Below, piece by piece: positions 1 to 15,500 of a DNA stretch of 64,000 nucleotides. Under the pieces are notes generated by a model. It ran no database searches, had not been told where the DNA came from, and was given only the letters and a program-made list of their open reading frames with translations. Made by a program: the position numbers and the translations under genes. This DNA is from Liolophura sinensis (taxonomy: Eukaryota > Mollusca > Polyplacophora > Chitonida > Chitonidae), in contig NC_088307.1 in the NCBI RefSeq assembly GCF_032854445.1, positions 4,896,001 through 4,960,000 on the forward strand. Direction: 5' to 3'. Positions within the stretch are counted from its first letter, which is position 1; each line of letters starts with the position of its first letter.

Positions 1-396
1 TGAAAAACACAAGGCAAGGTCAATGTATATTTATCATGCACACTGTCATGCTCCAAATCACTTCTGTCCCCGCAACATGCATTCAATGTGATACAGTCTG
101 TACGTGAAAACTTTAATATGCATTTTATTTATTACTTTACTGATATCATATAAAACCTTCAAGATTAAACCTTGTATAATTCCTATTGATTACTGAATAT
201 TATGTTATGTCAGATTAAGTGCCTCATATTACTGATTCTTGTATGATCGTCTTTCAAACAATAAAATTTAATGAAATCAACACAACTGGATTTTTTTGTG
301 TCAAAAATTTGACAGAAACCAACGTGACATGAATGTTGAGAGGTGTGCTATGAATGGCCTGAGAAGTTATCAGCAGACAAAATATAACACACCAAC

Positions 397-544
397 CTTC
401 TTCCTCTCTTGTTTCAGCTCCTGAATTAAATTACTGAGGTCCTTTATTATGTTGGACTGTATATTCTCTGCGATGACCTCATGTTGGCCCGCGCTGTCGT
501 GCAGCTCCTTCAGCATGTCTAAAAACCCCTTGGTACATGTGAAA
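397..544 (-). CDS. FNBP1: F-BAR gene, fourth coding exon
   Basis: 148 nt encoding residues 64-113, starting after a CTCTTTCAG acceptor. It carries [12 protein letters not shown] and [10 protein letters not shown], nearly identical in pattern to FNBP1 ([20 protein letters not shown]). The donor is placed at AAGAAG|GTTGGT, a weak donor; an alternative GT four bases further on would break phase, so the 3' boundary is the least certain junction of this gene. Confidence 0.9.
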
Positions 545-3500
545 CTGAAAGAGGATACCAATGTGTGATGTATTCTTTGAGTTATTTGACCATGTAATAC
601 ATGTACATCCAGTCAAGACAGACATCACATGGTTCATACTGCCATGCCTGATATATCACTCCATTTACTGCCTTGATTCGATGGTAACTTGTCAGTCTTC
701 CTACTACCTCACTGCTATACAACCAGATACTTAACTCCATCAGCCGACAAAGGATTTATGCAAGTAGAAGATTTCAGACATGTCTATCAGATACACTGTT
801 TAGTGAACACATGGTGGACTAAATTTAGCTTCAAGAAATATTTTGATGCCACATTTATGACAGCAAACCAGTAACTTACTCTTTCTGCCTATTTTGCCCT
901 CACAATATCAAATTTTACCTAACATCGGCTCTAAATGTGGACAACTTCCTGCTTTCTGTTGTTTTGTCCTTGCTGTCCATCATTAATGACACTACCGCTT
1001 GATTGGATACAGTGCTTACTGATATTTATGAGTTACTGAGTTGGGTGGATTGGTTATTTCTGCATAGCACAAAAAGGTATGCGAAAATGGCTCACCTAAT
1101 AAAGAGATACCTTTGTTCAAAAATGTTTCACTTACAATGTACATGTACCTGAAAGCTGTCTGGTTTGAAGCTAGAGGAAGCCTAAGGGAAACCACTGCCC
1201 AGTTACATGTACATGTAGATGTACCTGACAGCTGTTTGGTTTAAGGCTAGAAGACGCCTAAGGGAAACAACTGCCCAGTTACATGTAAATATACCTGACA
1301 GCTGTTTGGTTTGAAGCTAGAGGGAGCCTAAGGGAAACAACTGCCCAGTTACAAGTAGATGTACCTGACAGCTGTTTGGTTTAAGGCTAGAAGGCGCCTA
1401 AGGGAAACCACTGCCCAGTTACATGTACATGTAGATGTACCTGACAGCTGTTTGGTTTGAAGCTAGAGGAAGCCTAAGGGAAACCACTGCCCAGTTACAT
1501 GTACATGTAGATGTACCTGACAGCTGTTTGGTTTGAAGCTAGAGGAAGCCTAAGGGAAACCACTGCCCAGTTACATGTACATGTAGATGTACCTGACAGC
1601 TGTTTGGTTTGAAGCTAGAGGAAGCCTAAGGGAAAACACTGCCCAGTTACATGTACATGTAGATGTACCTGACAGCTGTTTGGTTTAAGGCTAGAAGATG
1701 CCTAAGGGAAACCACTGCCCAGTTACATGTACATGTAGATGTACCTGACAGCTGTTTGGTTTGAAGCTAGAGGAAGCCTAAGGGAAACCACTGCCCAGTT
1801 ACATGTACATGTAGATGTACCTGACAGCTGTTTGGTTTAAGGCTAGAAGATGCCTAAGGGAAACCACTGCCCAGTTACATGTTTATGTAGATGTACCTGA
1901 CAGCTGTTTGGTTTGAAGCTAGAGGAAGCCTAAGGGAAACCACTGCCCAGTTACATGTACATGTAGATGTACCTGACAGCTGTTTGGTTTAAGGCTAGAA
2001 GATGCCTAAGGGAAACCACTGCCCAGTTACATGTACATGTAGATGTACCTGACAGCTGTTTGGTTTGAAGCTAGAGGAAGCCTAAGGGAAACCACTGCCC
2101 AGTTACATGTACATGTAGATGTACCTGACAGCTGTTTGGTTTAAGGCTAGAAGACGCCTAAGGGAAACAACTGCCCAGTTACATGTAGATGTACCTGACA
2201 GCTGTTTGGTTTAAGGCTAGAAGACGCCTAAGGGAAACCACTGCCCAGTTACATGTACATGTAGATGTACCTGACAGCTGTTTGGTTTGAAGCTAGAGGA
2301 AGCCTAAGGGAAACCACTGCCCAGTTACATGTACATGTAGATGTACCTGACAGCTGTTTGGTTTGAAGCTAGAGGAAGCCTAAGGGAAAACACTGCCCAT
2401 TAACATGTAGATGTACCTGACAAACTTGGTGTGCAAAGCTCCTTGGGACGAGCAAGTGCACTGATTAGATAAGCCGGGTGCATGTACATGTACACGTAAT
2501 TTTATTATGTCAATGGTGGCTTATAAAGAATTAAAGGCAACTGAGATGAATGTCTAACATTAACACATTGCCATAGAAATAAGTTTATTAATTTATGTAT
2601 TTATTTTACCATTCCTTTAAAAACAACTTGAGAACACTAACTTAAATGATGTTAACCCACTGTTTCAGCCAAACGAATCAACTATAGCTTGGAACAAACG
2701 GAGCATTTCACTAAGTACATTGTACCTGATAACCTAGAACCCTGCAGCCAATCCAACGCAAGCTGGGATAAGCATGTGACAGCAAATAGTACACCAAAAA
2801 ACCTTATAGTTATTAGATATAAGCCGGTTTAATGAACTTGTCTGCATATATATGAACTGAATTGTCATGTACAGAGAAATCCTTAAAAAAGATGAATTAA
2901 ATTCACTTACACATAGTCATCCTCTTCTTTCTTCTTCGGCTGATAATTTTTCACCAGTTTTCTGAAATAAACAGGAATTGATTGATTAGGGTTTCAAAAA
3001 ATTTTCATTTATAGGACACTGGTCAGGTTTATAGGTGGAGAAAACCAGACAGCCCGACACACATCACCCACCTTTGCCAGGTACGCATATGACAAATGTG
3101 TTCACTTGATGCCAAAAAGGGAACAAAAAATAATTACATGCATCAGTTAACATTTATTAATAAGTACAGAAAAATGATATACATGAATCCAGAATTATGA
3201 AATCATCAAATTCTTGATTACTGCTGGTACATGTTTTGTTTCGTGACACCTAGAAGGCAATAATAAGTCTTTTATCTTACATAATCCCCAAGATGAGAAA
3301 TCAGTCAAACACTTGGGGAGGGGGCCTCTGTGGCTCAGTCGGTTAGCGCGCCAGCGCAGCGTAATGACCCAGGAGCCTCTCACCAATGCGGTCGCTGTGA
3401 GTTCAAGTCCAGCTCATGCTGGCTTCCTCTCCGGCCGTAAGTGGGAAGGTCTGTCATCAACCTGCGGATGGTCGTGGGTTTCCCCCGGGCTGTGCCCGGT

Positions 3501-6500
3501 TTCCACCCACCATAATGCTGGCCGCCGTCGTATAAGTGAAATATTCTTGAGTACGGCGTAAAACACCAATCAAAAAAAAAAACACACTTGGGGATGTTTT
3601 TTTTTTTTTTTATAAATGAAAATATGTAAAACCACTTGTGTACACAACTTGCATCTACACTGATCTACATTCGACACATATACATGCATGTACATCCGTG
3701 TTACCTGTGGCTGTATCCGTGTACAGCCTATGGTTAATTACAGAAGCAAGCCATTTCACACATTTCATGGTAAGTCAGGTACAAACACAGGTAAACTCGA
3801 AAGAACAAGCGTCAGTGGCTGAGCCTTTTAAACTGACAAAAATAATGAATGCAGTTCAAACATGTATGTCTTGTAAAAACAGTTATTTGATATTAAACAT
3901 TATTATTTTTTTGCAACAAACTAGAAAACACTTAACCTTCATGTAATTCATCATACTTTTAACACATCTTAGAAATACACGCATGTGTACACAGATTTAT
4001 AGCCCTTCATCGCAGGGTCTATTTCTCACCTGTGCAAGCATTACATGTACATATACATGTGTATGAAGACGCTGTATACAGTGTACATGTACCCGACCAG
4101 GCAATCTAATGGCACAGACAAACATTCTCATACAGATCTCTACATCGAGAAAATAGATTTTTGGTGTTTAAAATGAAGAGCCTAGATATACACATACATG
4201 TGTACAGTGCATGAAGAACTTACTTGAGCTTAGATGCATATTCATTCTCAATGGCACATCTCTCTTTGTAGAAATGGGTGACCTTTTCGCAGAAGTCGAT
4301 GCCTTTTTGGGTATGTTTCTCTAGGTTATCATACTGGTCCTGTCAACACATCAAAGAACAAAGATTTGAAAAATCTAGTCACAAGTAAGGATATATAAAT
4401 ATATGTATATATATCAAGCTTTTACGAGGAGTAGGAAGACATAAAAATATGATCACCAGACTTGTGACATGAATCAAAACAAATTATCGTGTGCAACCTT
4501 AAAATCTGCTTGCTAGATTATCTGGAGGGTCAGACAGAGAGAGGGAGGTGGAGAGAAATATAAACATGTAACTGTGGTTAGAAACAGATTGAAAGATTAA
4601 CATGTAAGTACATGTTCGTACATGTAGGTACTTCTTCTACAGATTGTATGTACATTGATGTATGAACTGCCAGAAAGTCCTTCCAGAAAAAATGGCAGTT
4701 TTGATTTGTAAGTGATCTGCAACAACCAGAGATGCTCAAGAATCTTTCACACTGCAAGTCCAAATGAAGAGTAAAATGTTCTTGCCAAACGCAAGGACAT
4801 TTTGACACCAATGTGGTGTGCCCAAATCAGAGGATACCCAAATGATGATGACTATTGCCTGATATATTTAACTCTTTGGAAAAATGCCTTTTACACTGTA
4901 TTCATTTGTAATGAATGTGCAATGTTTTATAAGTAATTTTGACATTAAAATGTGGTATATAAGACATTGATTTTGGTTTCTCACTACCCTGAAAATATTT
5001 AGCCCAAATTAGCCTAATAACAGGGTGACCAATTAGAAAGCTGTACTTGGCCCTAAATGTTATTACTGGGTACTTTAACATACTGTACTTGGCACAGTTA
5101 AAACAGTACAAGACCGAACGTTAACATGTACATGTAAATGTAGCAGCCCTTTAGCTTGGGAGAGGGCACAAAGAGTGAGCCGCAAACCCAAAATATTTAG
5201 ACTGCAAATGTGGAGAAAGTAAGTCTGTGTGCGGAAATATTAACTGGGGTCTTGACGGGCCAACACAGAGGCCAGTTTCGGAAAACCTTTATAATGTCAC
5301 TATGAAAGAAAACGAACATTAAAAATAGAAGGCTGGACTAATATTGAACTACAACAAGAAAACATTTAAACAGCAAGACAACACATATTTGCTGTGCCCA
5401 TATGTCAAGTGCTATGGCTCTGCGATCATTTATCAACTGCCTGACATTTTGATTATGTTTTGCAACATGCCCTCCACAGACAAAGTGTAGCAATGTATTA
5501 ATGTACATAAAGACTGAAAAGACAAATTTTAAGACACTGACATACATGGTTGCATTTATAACATCTTTCTCATACTTATGAGTGATTACACAATTGCATA
5601 ACTGCTCCACGAGGAGCATTTTCCTTGTATACATGTACATTGGCATAAAATGCAGATCCAGGAAATACACTGAACACTGTTATTTGATGACGGCCCCTAA
5701 CTGCTTGAGTAACAGCCATGATCAGTGGCAGAACCCAATGAACAGTGACTGACAACACCAAAACAACCCATATAAATCTACATGTAAATAAACAACGAAA
5801 AGTACATGCTCTCAGCACAAGGTCATACTACATATACATGTAGCAATGCCAGATAAATTTAAACCCCTGTTCCTTGGGAAGACTTAACACTGGACTAAAC
5901 AATTCAGAGACCACTAGTGCCTGTTATTAACAATGTTTATAACCATGACATGTTATTTGTAGTTACATTCATGTGTATTCCTTGCAAAAAAACTGAAATT
6001 ACATACCTGGACAATGCAATCCTGCATGGATTGAGAATAGAATTATCCATGTAAGTGATTTCTACTCTTCAATGACCCACAAGTGACAATGAACCTGTAT
6101 ATAATTTACACCCTTTTCCCCCCTTTGTGTTCTGGTATGAGCTGATTATGGGGCATGAAATCAACAAAGTATTCATGTATGGACCTAAATTTAACCCAAC
6201 ACACGGCATTTTTACCTGTAAAGGTAACAAAATATACTCTTGATGCCAAAAATTATATTTACCCTGCAGGATATCATCATCATCTCGCAAACAAATCTCA
6301 AACACCTCTCTATGACCAATATACCTGTCATGATTAATTCATTTGACACATTTAACTGCTTTTTAATACCAGTATCATGTAAGTTCAAGCGTTTTTCACT
6401 GATTTTCACTGATATAACATGGAAGGAGGAGACTGCATAGAATATGGGGATAACCACACTATTGTACCACGCATGAGAATGGATCTTGATATTGCAAACA

Positions 6501-9500
6501 AAGAATATTTTTTTTAACAAGGGCGTGAGTGTGGGAAGGGGTTGAACAATTTGAACTTGAAGGAGCAGTGTATAAAAGCAAGGTGTACAGCTAACAAACA
6601 GGTACATGTATACTTATTTAAAAAGTGTACACATTCCTTCATATAGTGCACACACAATACACAGAACAAGGTTACACTGTGTAACATGTTACCAGTAACC
6701 CTACATCTGTATGCATTGTACATGTACCATTACAGTGTTGACAAAGGCCCAAAGTTGATGCCATTTGGTAGTGATTGTTTAAAGGGTATGGCCAAACCAA
6801 AAAGGAAATGACACAGAAGTACAGAATTCTGTTCCCACGCCAAATCACCCGCAGGTGTACAGAACACATCTAACTGTACCATTCCGACAGGTCTGTACAA
6901 AGACAGAGCATTAACATACTAATATAGCCTTGAAGAAATTGTGTGCTGCAAGCCTGAAAAATAATTTTAAGGCATTTGCAGGACACAACGGCAAATCTTC
7001 CAGCTATTCCCATTATTATAATGTCACAATGTTCTTTACGTGGATTTTTTTTGTCGGATGTCCTATGCCAGTTCAATGGCCCCTGTTAAAACACCATGTT
7101 GTACTTGGTACAGGGCACTGTCCTTGGTCTGTTGGTTATTTCTATGTATTTTAACCAGGTATCATGTTGAATGTCAAGGTCAATGTCTGACAGTGGTGTT
7201 TAAATATAAAATAATAAAATTATAGGCATATAACTTGTTCCCACCAAGTCTGTCAAGTGATACAAATCCAATATAAAAATCAATTTAATTCCACCAATTA
7301 CAAAATATACTGTAACTCTTCAACCTTTTCCCATGTTTTCAACGTACATGTATTTAAAGCATATTCTGAGGGCATGTAGACTGATAAAATCATACTTTCT
7401 GTGAAGCCCTGTAATTGGCCAATCCAACCAATGCAGTTTTGTCTCCAAAATGAAATTAAAAATGCGCAAAATTTGCACTAAAAGTTTCTCTTTTATATAC
7501 GAAAACATTGATAAATTAGGGTACATAAATATACATACATATACACACATATGTATAAGTACAAGTGACATAAATAATTGTTTATTTGATTGGCGTTTTA
7601 CGCAGTACTCAAGAATATTTCCCTCGGTGGGAGAAAATCAGGCAGAGCCCAGGGGATACCCATGACCATTCTCAGTTTGCTGCCAGACCTTTCCATGTAC
7701 CGATGGAGAGGACACCAGCATGAGCTGGACCTGTACTCAAAGCGACCGCATTGGTGGGAGAATCCTTGGTCATTGCGCCGCGCTGGCGTACTTATCCCTC
7801 GGCCACAGAGGCCAGTGTTATAACTCAAAGGGTGATCATAATATAGTTTTATTAAATGCCGATATGTTTATAATATTCATTTCATCAAAGAAGGAGCCGG
7901 CCCCGATAGCACAGTTGGTAGAGCGTCCGCTTCAGGAGCGGTAAATCCAGGGTCAATCCTGGATGGAGTCAGATACTGTAGAAGATGCAACCATGGCACA
8001 AATCCATACTGAAGTATTTTGTGGACCTTCAAGTCGTTAAATTAATCAAATTTGACAATAAAAATGACTGAAGTGGAACAGGTATATACTCAGTTTTGCA
8101 CAAGTACACCTACATTTCCAAAAGTAAAAGTTTTATTTTCTTTAAAAATCTAATGAAAAAATTGAAAATGGATTCATCGCCACAATATCTTAACTTTTTT
8201 TTTCTCCAATAAGGGCATAACCACAAATAGTCAGATCTAACTCTGATTGCTACATTTAAACGCTATCATTGCTACATTTATCAAATAATGACAGCTCAAG
8301 TTACACTGGGTTAGCGTTAACTATGCTCCACATATCACTATGCCACAGTCCTACCACCTAACAACACCCACAGGGTCTAACTTGTGATCTATAATCTCTG
8401 GTATGTCAGTAATGTTTAGAGGTTGGCCAGCAGAGCCCCACACCAGCTGTGTGCTGCCTGTGTCAGGGATAACCTGTCTGGTTAGCCCACCTTCCCTAGC
8501 TCACACCCTTGTCTGTGTCACGCTCAGTGTGTGACTGTCACCGCTTGCAAATCAGCTGATGTTATGTCTGTGAGCGGGGTGATCAACATGTACCTGTACA
8601 CTGACACCTGTCATTACATCATTGGACGTACACTGACGGAGGTATACTGTAGGGCAGAACTTCCACCATTATCACACGTTGGAACCAAACGTTTCAAATT
8701 TTGACCACCATATCCATGTATTTACAGTTTTTAAACATACAGCCATCAGGCACCATCCATTTCTGTATATTTTACACACAGAGGGCAGACAAAAGAAGGA
8801 AACTGTCTTCACTAGTCAGAACAGAAGTACAACTATCATTTCCATTTCACAGTATGCACCAAAAGTCATAATACAGTGATAAATTGCTAAGATTACAGAA
8901 TGGAGAGCAATACCAGAGCACGGATTACTGTGTGATAGTAGGCAAAAAGTTATGGTCTCTGAGGGCTTTGAGCTACATGCAAATGTTCTCGTGTGTTAAA
9001 ATGCTAAACCTGCACAAGCACAGGTGGTAGCAACTTCAACACCACCAGCCCCATGGCTTGACAGTCCATGAATGATCTGATTCTGATGACTGATATGTGC
9101 TTTGGGCAGAAAGGTCAATCTATGGTTGTAGTTGTAATTATGCGTTTATAATTTAATAAGTCACATGTACACAAATGTATGGAGTGCAACCATAATATCC
9201 AATATTAATCATATTACAAATTTTTTCGACACTCCCACATTTATTAAAGTAATATACTGCACGTGTAGATCAGATAACAGGGTACATGTAAATAATTAAG
9301 AAATTTTATAATGTGTAGGCAGACAAAAATAGATGTAAAAGGCCTGTTGTTAAACTAAATTCAAACCATGTAATGTTAAACTAAAGAACCACTTGAACTT
9401 CTTCATTATTCACAGCAAGTAAATTGCAACAGAATAACATCTCTTACTTGCACAAACACGTATTACAAATGAGAAGTATTAGAGCAAAAATGGTGATAAC

Positions 9501-12500
9501 TTTGTTGAAAATGGATGACGCAACACTCAAACTTGATCTGTAACTTGCTATGGTAGGGTTATGTAAGACTTCACTTCAAAACGATGAATTGACTGAAAAA
9601 AAAAAAAAAACCTGGACTTGAGCTGGACTTGAAATTGCATCAAATGTTTTGGGGAGAGGGCTCTTGATTCATTGTGCTTATGCTAACCACTTGGCCATGG
9701 ACACCCCTAAATGAGAAAGCAAGGTTGTGTTTATGCTGACCACTTGGCCATGGACGCCCCTAAATGAGAAAGCAAGGTTGTGTTTATGCTGACCACTTGG
9801 CCATGGACACCCCCTAAATGAGATGGCAATTGTGTGGTTATGCTGACCACTTGGCCATGGACACCCCTAAATGAGAAAGCAAGGTTGTGTTTATGCTGAC
9901 CACTTGGCCATGGACGCCCCTAAATGAGAAAGCAAGGTTGTGTTTATGCTGACCACTTGGCCATGGACACCCCTAAATGAGATGGCAATTGTGTGCTTAT
10001 GCTAACCACTTGGCCATGGACGCCCCTAAATGAGAAGGCAAGGGCGTACTTATGCTAACCACTTGGCCATGGACGCCCCTAAATGAGAAGGCAAGGGCGT
10101 ACTTATGCTAACCACTTGGCCATGGACACCCCTAAATGGGATGGCAAGGTTGTGTTTATGCTGACCACTTGGCCATGGACACCCCTAAATGAGATGGCAA
10201 TTGTGTGCTTATAGTAACCACTTGGCCATGGACGCCCCTAAATGGGATGGCAAGGGCGTACTTATGCTAACCACTTGGCCATGGACGCCCCTAAATGGGA
10301 AGGGAAGGGTGTCCATACTGTATGACAGGTCTGAATGGCAAGTCTATGTTTATTGTGTTGTATACATGTGCATGTGCCATAATGTAATACTGAGTGCTGC
10401 TTAAGGCACATACATGTAGATTTGTTGGCCATCGGCCAGGTGATGTGTGGATCGCGTTATGGCATGATCTGATCCATGTGGACAATCGAATCTCAAGTCT
10501 CTCAGCTCCCCAACCCTCTACCCCCACTGTGAGATCAATCATCAACGGGTCTGTGGAAAAAGCGTCTGTGTCTGGAAGCTCGCCACAGTTTCTCCACTTT
10601 GAATGCCTCCCATGGAATTCTACCAAGATGGATAAGACAATGAAACACTGGTTATAAATACTACAAGAGTATTTCTCCATACACAGACAGCACTGGCTGT
10701 ACACAGTCAAAACATATGGCTGTCTGCCAGTTGTCCTGTCAGGCAAAGCTGCAAGGGTAGCTCAATCGGCTGTCAAACAAGGGCCCTGCCTTGAAAAATT
10801 GTCTAACGCCAATTTTTGTTTTTTAATATTAAAGTTTCTAACTTCCAAGAAATTCCTTGGCAGTCTTTATTTCAAATCTTTATCCATAAGAATAGGATAA
10901 GAATGTTAAAAACAAAAAACAATCCACTCATAATTAGTTGAAGCTTCAAAAGTTAAAACATAAGCCAAGGCTAGAGTGAGGTTTGAACCCTACATATCTT
11001 GCACATCATAAAAATACACTTACATGTATTGGTATTCTTCATTCTCTTCTGTGCATGTTGTGGACAAGTACACAAACATATGTACAAGTGCTTAGCAGTC
11101 TCACAACAGATCAGATGTGACAGGCAGCCTGATAAAACCAGGGTTCCAAGAGGAATAAAAACACACACTAATGCACACACATACATGTACATGCAGGCAT
11201 GTCTCATGCCATCACACTCAAACATGCCATATGGAGTCCAGTCTTATAAGGGAAAGGCAGCCCTGGGGAATTTTCACATTTTTATCAAATCATGTTAATA
11301 CCTACATGTATATACATGTACAACTCTTGAAACATATGCGTACATGGTACGTACTACATGTACTTGCAGTGTCTATGACTTGGATTTTAATAACAACATC
11401 TAAAACCCACATCCAACCATGGATTATTGCCCGTCATTCTGGTTAATACAAAATATGTAACCTGTGGTAATCGTGTGTTACTAGTATCATAAAGGGAGAG
11501 GACTTGTACACTACACTACTGTATGCCTCTAAACTGTAATAATAATTGTAACTGGAACTGTATGCAGTTATATGGATTCCGAGCGATCTGTACACGCAGC
11601 TTTTAGCATCCACTTTCTCAAACCTTCCACTTTCTGCACCACAGACCCTTCCAATCTATTAGTTCTATGCTCTTCTGAAAAGACCCCAGGTTTGTCTAAT
11701 ATTAGCAAAAAAACAGATGTAATCCATATTAGACAATAAAGTCTCTGAACGAGTCAATTGTATGTACCTTGTGGAAACCACATCTTGTATTTTCAAGGAA
11801 AACAAAACTACATGTATTTCAGCAATACCCGGCATCATGTGCTCCCACAAATGAGCTATAGTGTCAATACTCAAATGCAAAATGAATTTCGTAAGAATGG
11901 TAAGGAACAGACTGAATTTGAACTCCAGCCTGCTAAGACTGTGGTGCCTATTAATTTTATGGTAATTGAGGAAAAAAAGAGAAGAAAGACTGGCAGGAAT
12001 CAACTGGATTTGAACCAGTTACTGCTAGGGGAAATGTTCATTGGGGCTATGGTGAAAGACACTGAAAAGAAAAAACATTTCTCTCAAATAGCAGTGCTGG
12101 GCCACATGTATAGAGAGATTGTTTCTTTGATCGACTGCTCACGCCTATACCTTTTCACGCCCTGTAGCCTGAGCAACAACAGCCTGAGCACAGTGAATGG
12201 GTTTCATGCTCTCCAGTATGAACCTCCCGTGTTATTTGAATGGCGGGTCTTGTCAATGCTTGCACATGTATGTATTTACGCTGGAGGTTTCACGTCATAC
12301 TTGATATTTTTGATGGTTTTTTTGGTCATAACCTGAAAACTATACCAAGTATGAAAAGAATTTGTACAGATTTGTAATTCGGACACAAAGCATTACTAGA
12401 CAGTTTACTTAATCGTTTTAAGCAGTTTTGAAACTTGACCTATTTTTAAGCTAATTCCCTTGGTCCGTTACAGCACAACTTGCATGTCAAACACAAAGTT

Positions 12501-15500
12501 TTTGTACAATATAGTTATGGCGGTCCATCCAAAATTTGCAAGTCAAAATTTCATGCGAAGACCATCAGTCGATCTATGGAAAAAGATGGTTTAAGCTTAT
12601 CCATAAAATTCAAAATGGCTGCTAAATCACGTGACTGGCCAAACAGCTCAAACATCAAAAGCCGCTGTACATGTTGGCTATTATAAATGCCAAGTGTGTT
12701 TTTTCCTACCTTTACTGGTTTTGGAGATATTGCAATTTTACAAGCTGACTATGAATAAAAATAACAAATTTTTAAATGCATTTTAATGGCAAAACTATCA
12801 GTCGTAGCTCTACTGTCCTAAAAATGAAGATCTGTGGTTGATCTATCCACTGACCAATTCTGAGCTTCTTAGCTATTACGGTGTCCAGTCACGTGATATT
12901 TGAAACAGGACACTGAAATGAGCTATGATTGCAATTTAAAGAAAAACTATACACCATAGGTAAAAACTAAAACCACGGTTGTACTTAGCAGGCCAAACTA
13001 TACACCATAGGTAAAAACTAAACCCACGGTTGTATTTAGCAGTTCAAACTACATCTAACTGCTGTCTTGTTTTTTCAAAATTCATCACATGACTAAAACG
13101 ACCAAGAGCGGAGCTTCCAGATTTCTCGCCCGATTTGCCAATCATTTTCAATCCTGATCCCCCCAGTAATCTAATCCACGCACATCATGAATTTTCAATG
13201 CAATCAGCTCAGCGGATCTGGAGAAGAATTTTTTTTTTTTTCCAGATTTCCAGACAGCTCCAATATGGCCAAAAAGTGGGTCACAGGTGGGAAAAGTTTT
13301 ATACTCCAGCAGGTAGCCTAAGAATTAGATTTGGTAATCAACAGGTGTAGAAAGTTAACAGCTGTGACAGGCAGTTTTCTCGCAGAACCAAAAATCAGTT
13401 GTTAGAGATGAAGAAAAATAATCTGAGCGAGAGCAACAGTTTTCCAAGGAAAGCTTGGAAACCTAACAAACAACATCAAGACTTGGAACCCATGAAGATT
13501 TCTACAAACTTCAATTTTACCAGTAGACAGCGCAGTGTACATTAACCCAATTTCAAAACGGTACAGGAATAACGTAAAAGTAGTGGTGCAAGTACTTTGA
13601 TCTGCAAATATGTACATGAAAAGTCTGGATTAATCTCCATTATGTGCCTGTACTTGTTCATGTATGTCCATGTGGTATATGTACAGTATGTGCCTACATG
13701 TACGTCTATGACAATCACTGACATACATGTAGCTGAGCCTAGATCAATACTGGCATTTCACCTGGCAAGGTGCTGATTGTAATCAATGTTACACAATATA
13801 GAACTTTTCACTCACAGCGATCATGATTCAGATCCACAGACAGTATGTACATGTGGCAGCAAATATTCATTACATTCAACTCTTTTCACCTTCAAGTTTT
13901 TTTGTTTTGTTTTTTCTTTTAATAAGGGTATACACTGTATGAGCAGGTATAAATGCATGCTTTGTTTTTCTGCAAGGATACATGTATGGTGTTGTCTTCG
14001 TCTTGTTAGTGACTACACATGTGAATACAAGCAAAATGTTATATCTAAAGGGAATGTTTACGTCTACATTAACATGTTTCAATTTCGCCTGTCCTTGCAA
14101 CTGCTAACCCAGCTCAGAAGTATATTCTAGAGGGAAAATGTGGGTGACCCCTTTTTCCACTGTGAATAGTATACAAGGTAGAATGAACTCTTATTTTGTA
14201 ATAGATATTATTCAGTGACTTCCTGGTTTGTCAGCTATTGCTTCGCTTAAATGACATGCCATTACCTCAGGTACAGCAGGCAGGGTATAATCCACAGATA
14301 TTGGGAAAGGGCCTGTGGGCTTTCAAAGCAAAAAAATTCATTTTGCTAAAAAAGTACTGTGCACTTCACAGTTAAATGGAACTTAACAGAGGTCACAAAC
14401 CCTGAGTAAAAACTTGTGAATGCACATTTTAGTGATCCAAAATCAAACATACAAATCTTCACGTCTCATATAATACTTTACTCCAATTGTTGAAATCATA
14501 AAAAAGAGGTGTGCATATGTGTAAATTATAGAGTTTGGAAACTCAGTATGGGAAATTTGTGGCCACAAACTGAAAAACAAACCACTGGGAATGGGGCCAA
14601 ATATTGGAGCATATATGTAGGTAGATTATGCCCTGGTTGGCCTACTCAAACTCTGACCACAATGTTCACATTAATGGCCACTCTCACGGCTACCAATCTA
14701 TCTGATGACCATTTTATCTTTATGTGATCATAAATTATAATTTTCATTTAATTGAAAGCTACATGTACATGTATCTACCACTTCCAATAGCTTTTCTTCA
14801 TCAAAACTCTGGAATCACAAAACTTTATAATAATTTAAGTGATGCTGAGCTGCCTGCATAATTGATTTACAGGTAATAAATCAACTGAACACAAACTTCT
14901 CACTGACTGATCTCCAAGTAATGCATATGTGTATCTGCCTTATAGGTGTAGGAAAACAGATCCTAATGCACTAGCCAGGTGTCAAAACTGGCAGCTTCCA
15001 TGGCATTCTGTCCGCCCATCCTACTGCATATGTACAGGCCAGTTCATATAATCACTGGCAGTTACCATGCTTAAGATTTTGGCAATCTGGAGTTCAGGTA
15101 AAAAAAAAAAAAACAAGCCCCAGACATTGGTGGTGAAGATGGCAAATTCCTGGAAATGCTCCTTAACTATCATCAGAGCTAAAGTCTATGTGCATGCACA
15201 TGCCATAGTGATAGTTATGTATGTGCAGGTAGTGTGTGTTTGATGTCATGAAGTTCTAGGAGTTAATCTTCCATGTCCTAAATTGTAAGGGACAACATTT
15301 ACCAAAGCAGGACAGCTGCAGTGCAAATATGATAAACTATTCAGGCAAAATTCAGAAAAGGTATAGTGTATATTTGGCCACCCATACACTGTTTTCAGAT
15401 CATTATTACATGATGACGTGCTAAAGTCATTACATGTACATGTAGTACAAACACACTCTACTTGCCATAAAATATGTTATTTGTACATATATATCATTCA

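Noticed and set aside
3313-3561. Open frame [14 protein letters not shown]
   Set aside because: Lies wholly inside the full-length SINE; similar frames appear in other copies.
10291-10746. 151-codon minus-strand frame
   Set aside because: Begins in unique sequence and runs into the 53-bp minisatellite; no domain or splice support.
11758-12336. A 192-codon plus-strand open frame
   Set aside because: The longest non-DAXX frame, but it overlaps two tRNA-like B-box complements, has no recognisable domain, and its hydrophobic end looks like AT-rich chance sequence.
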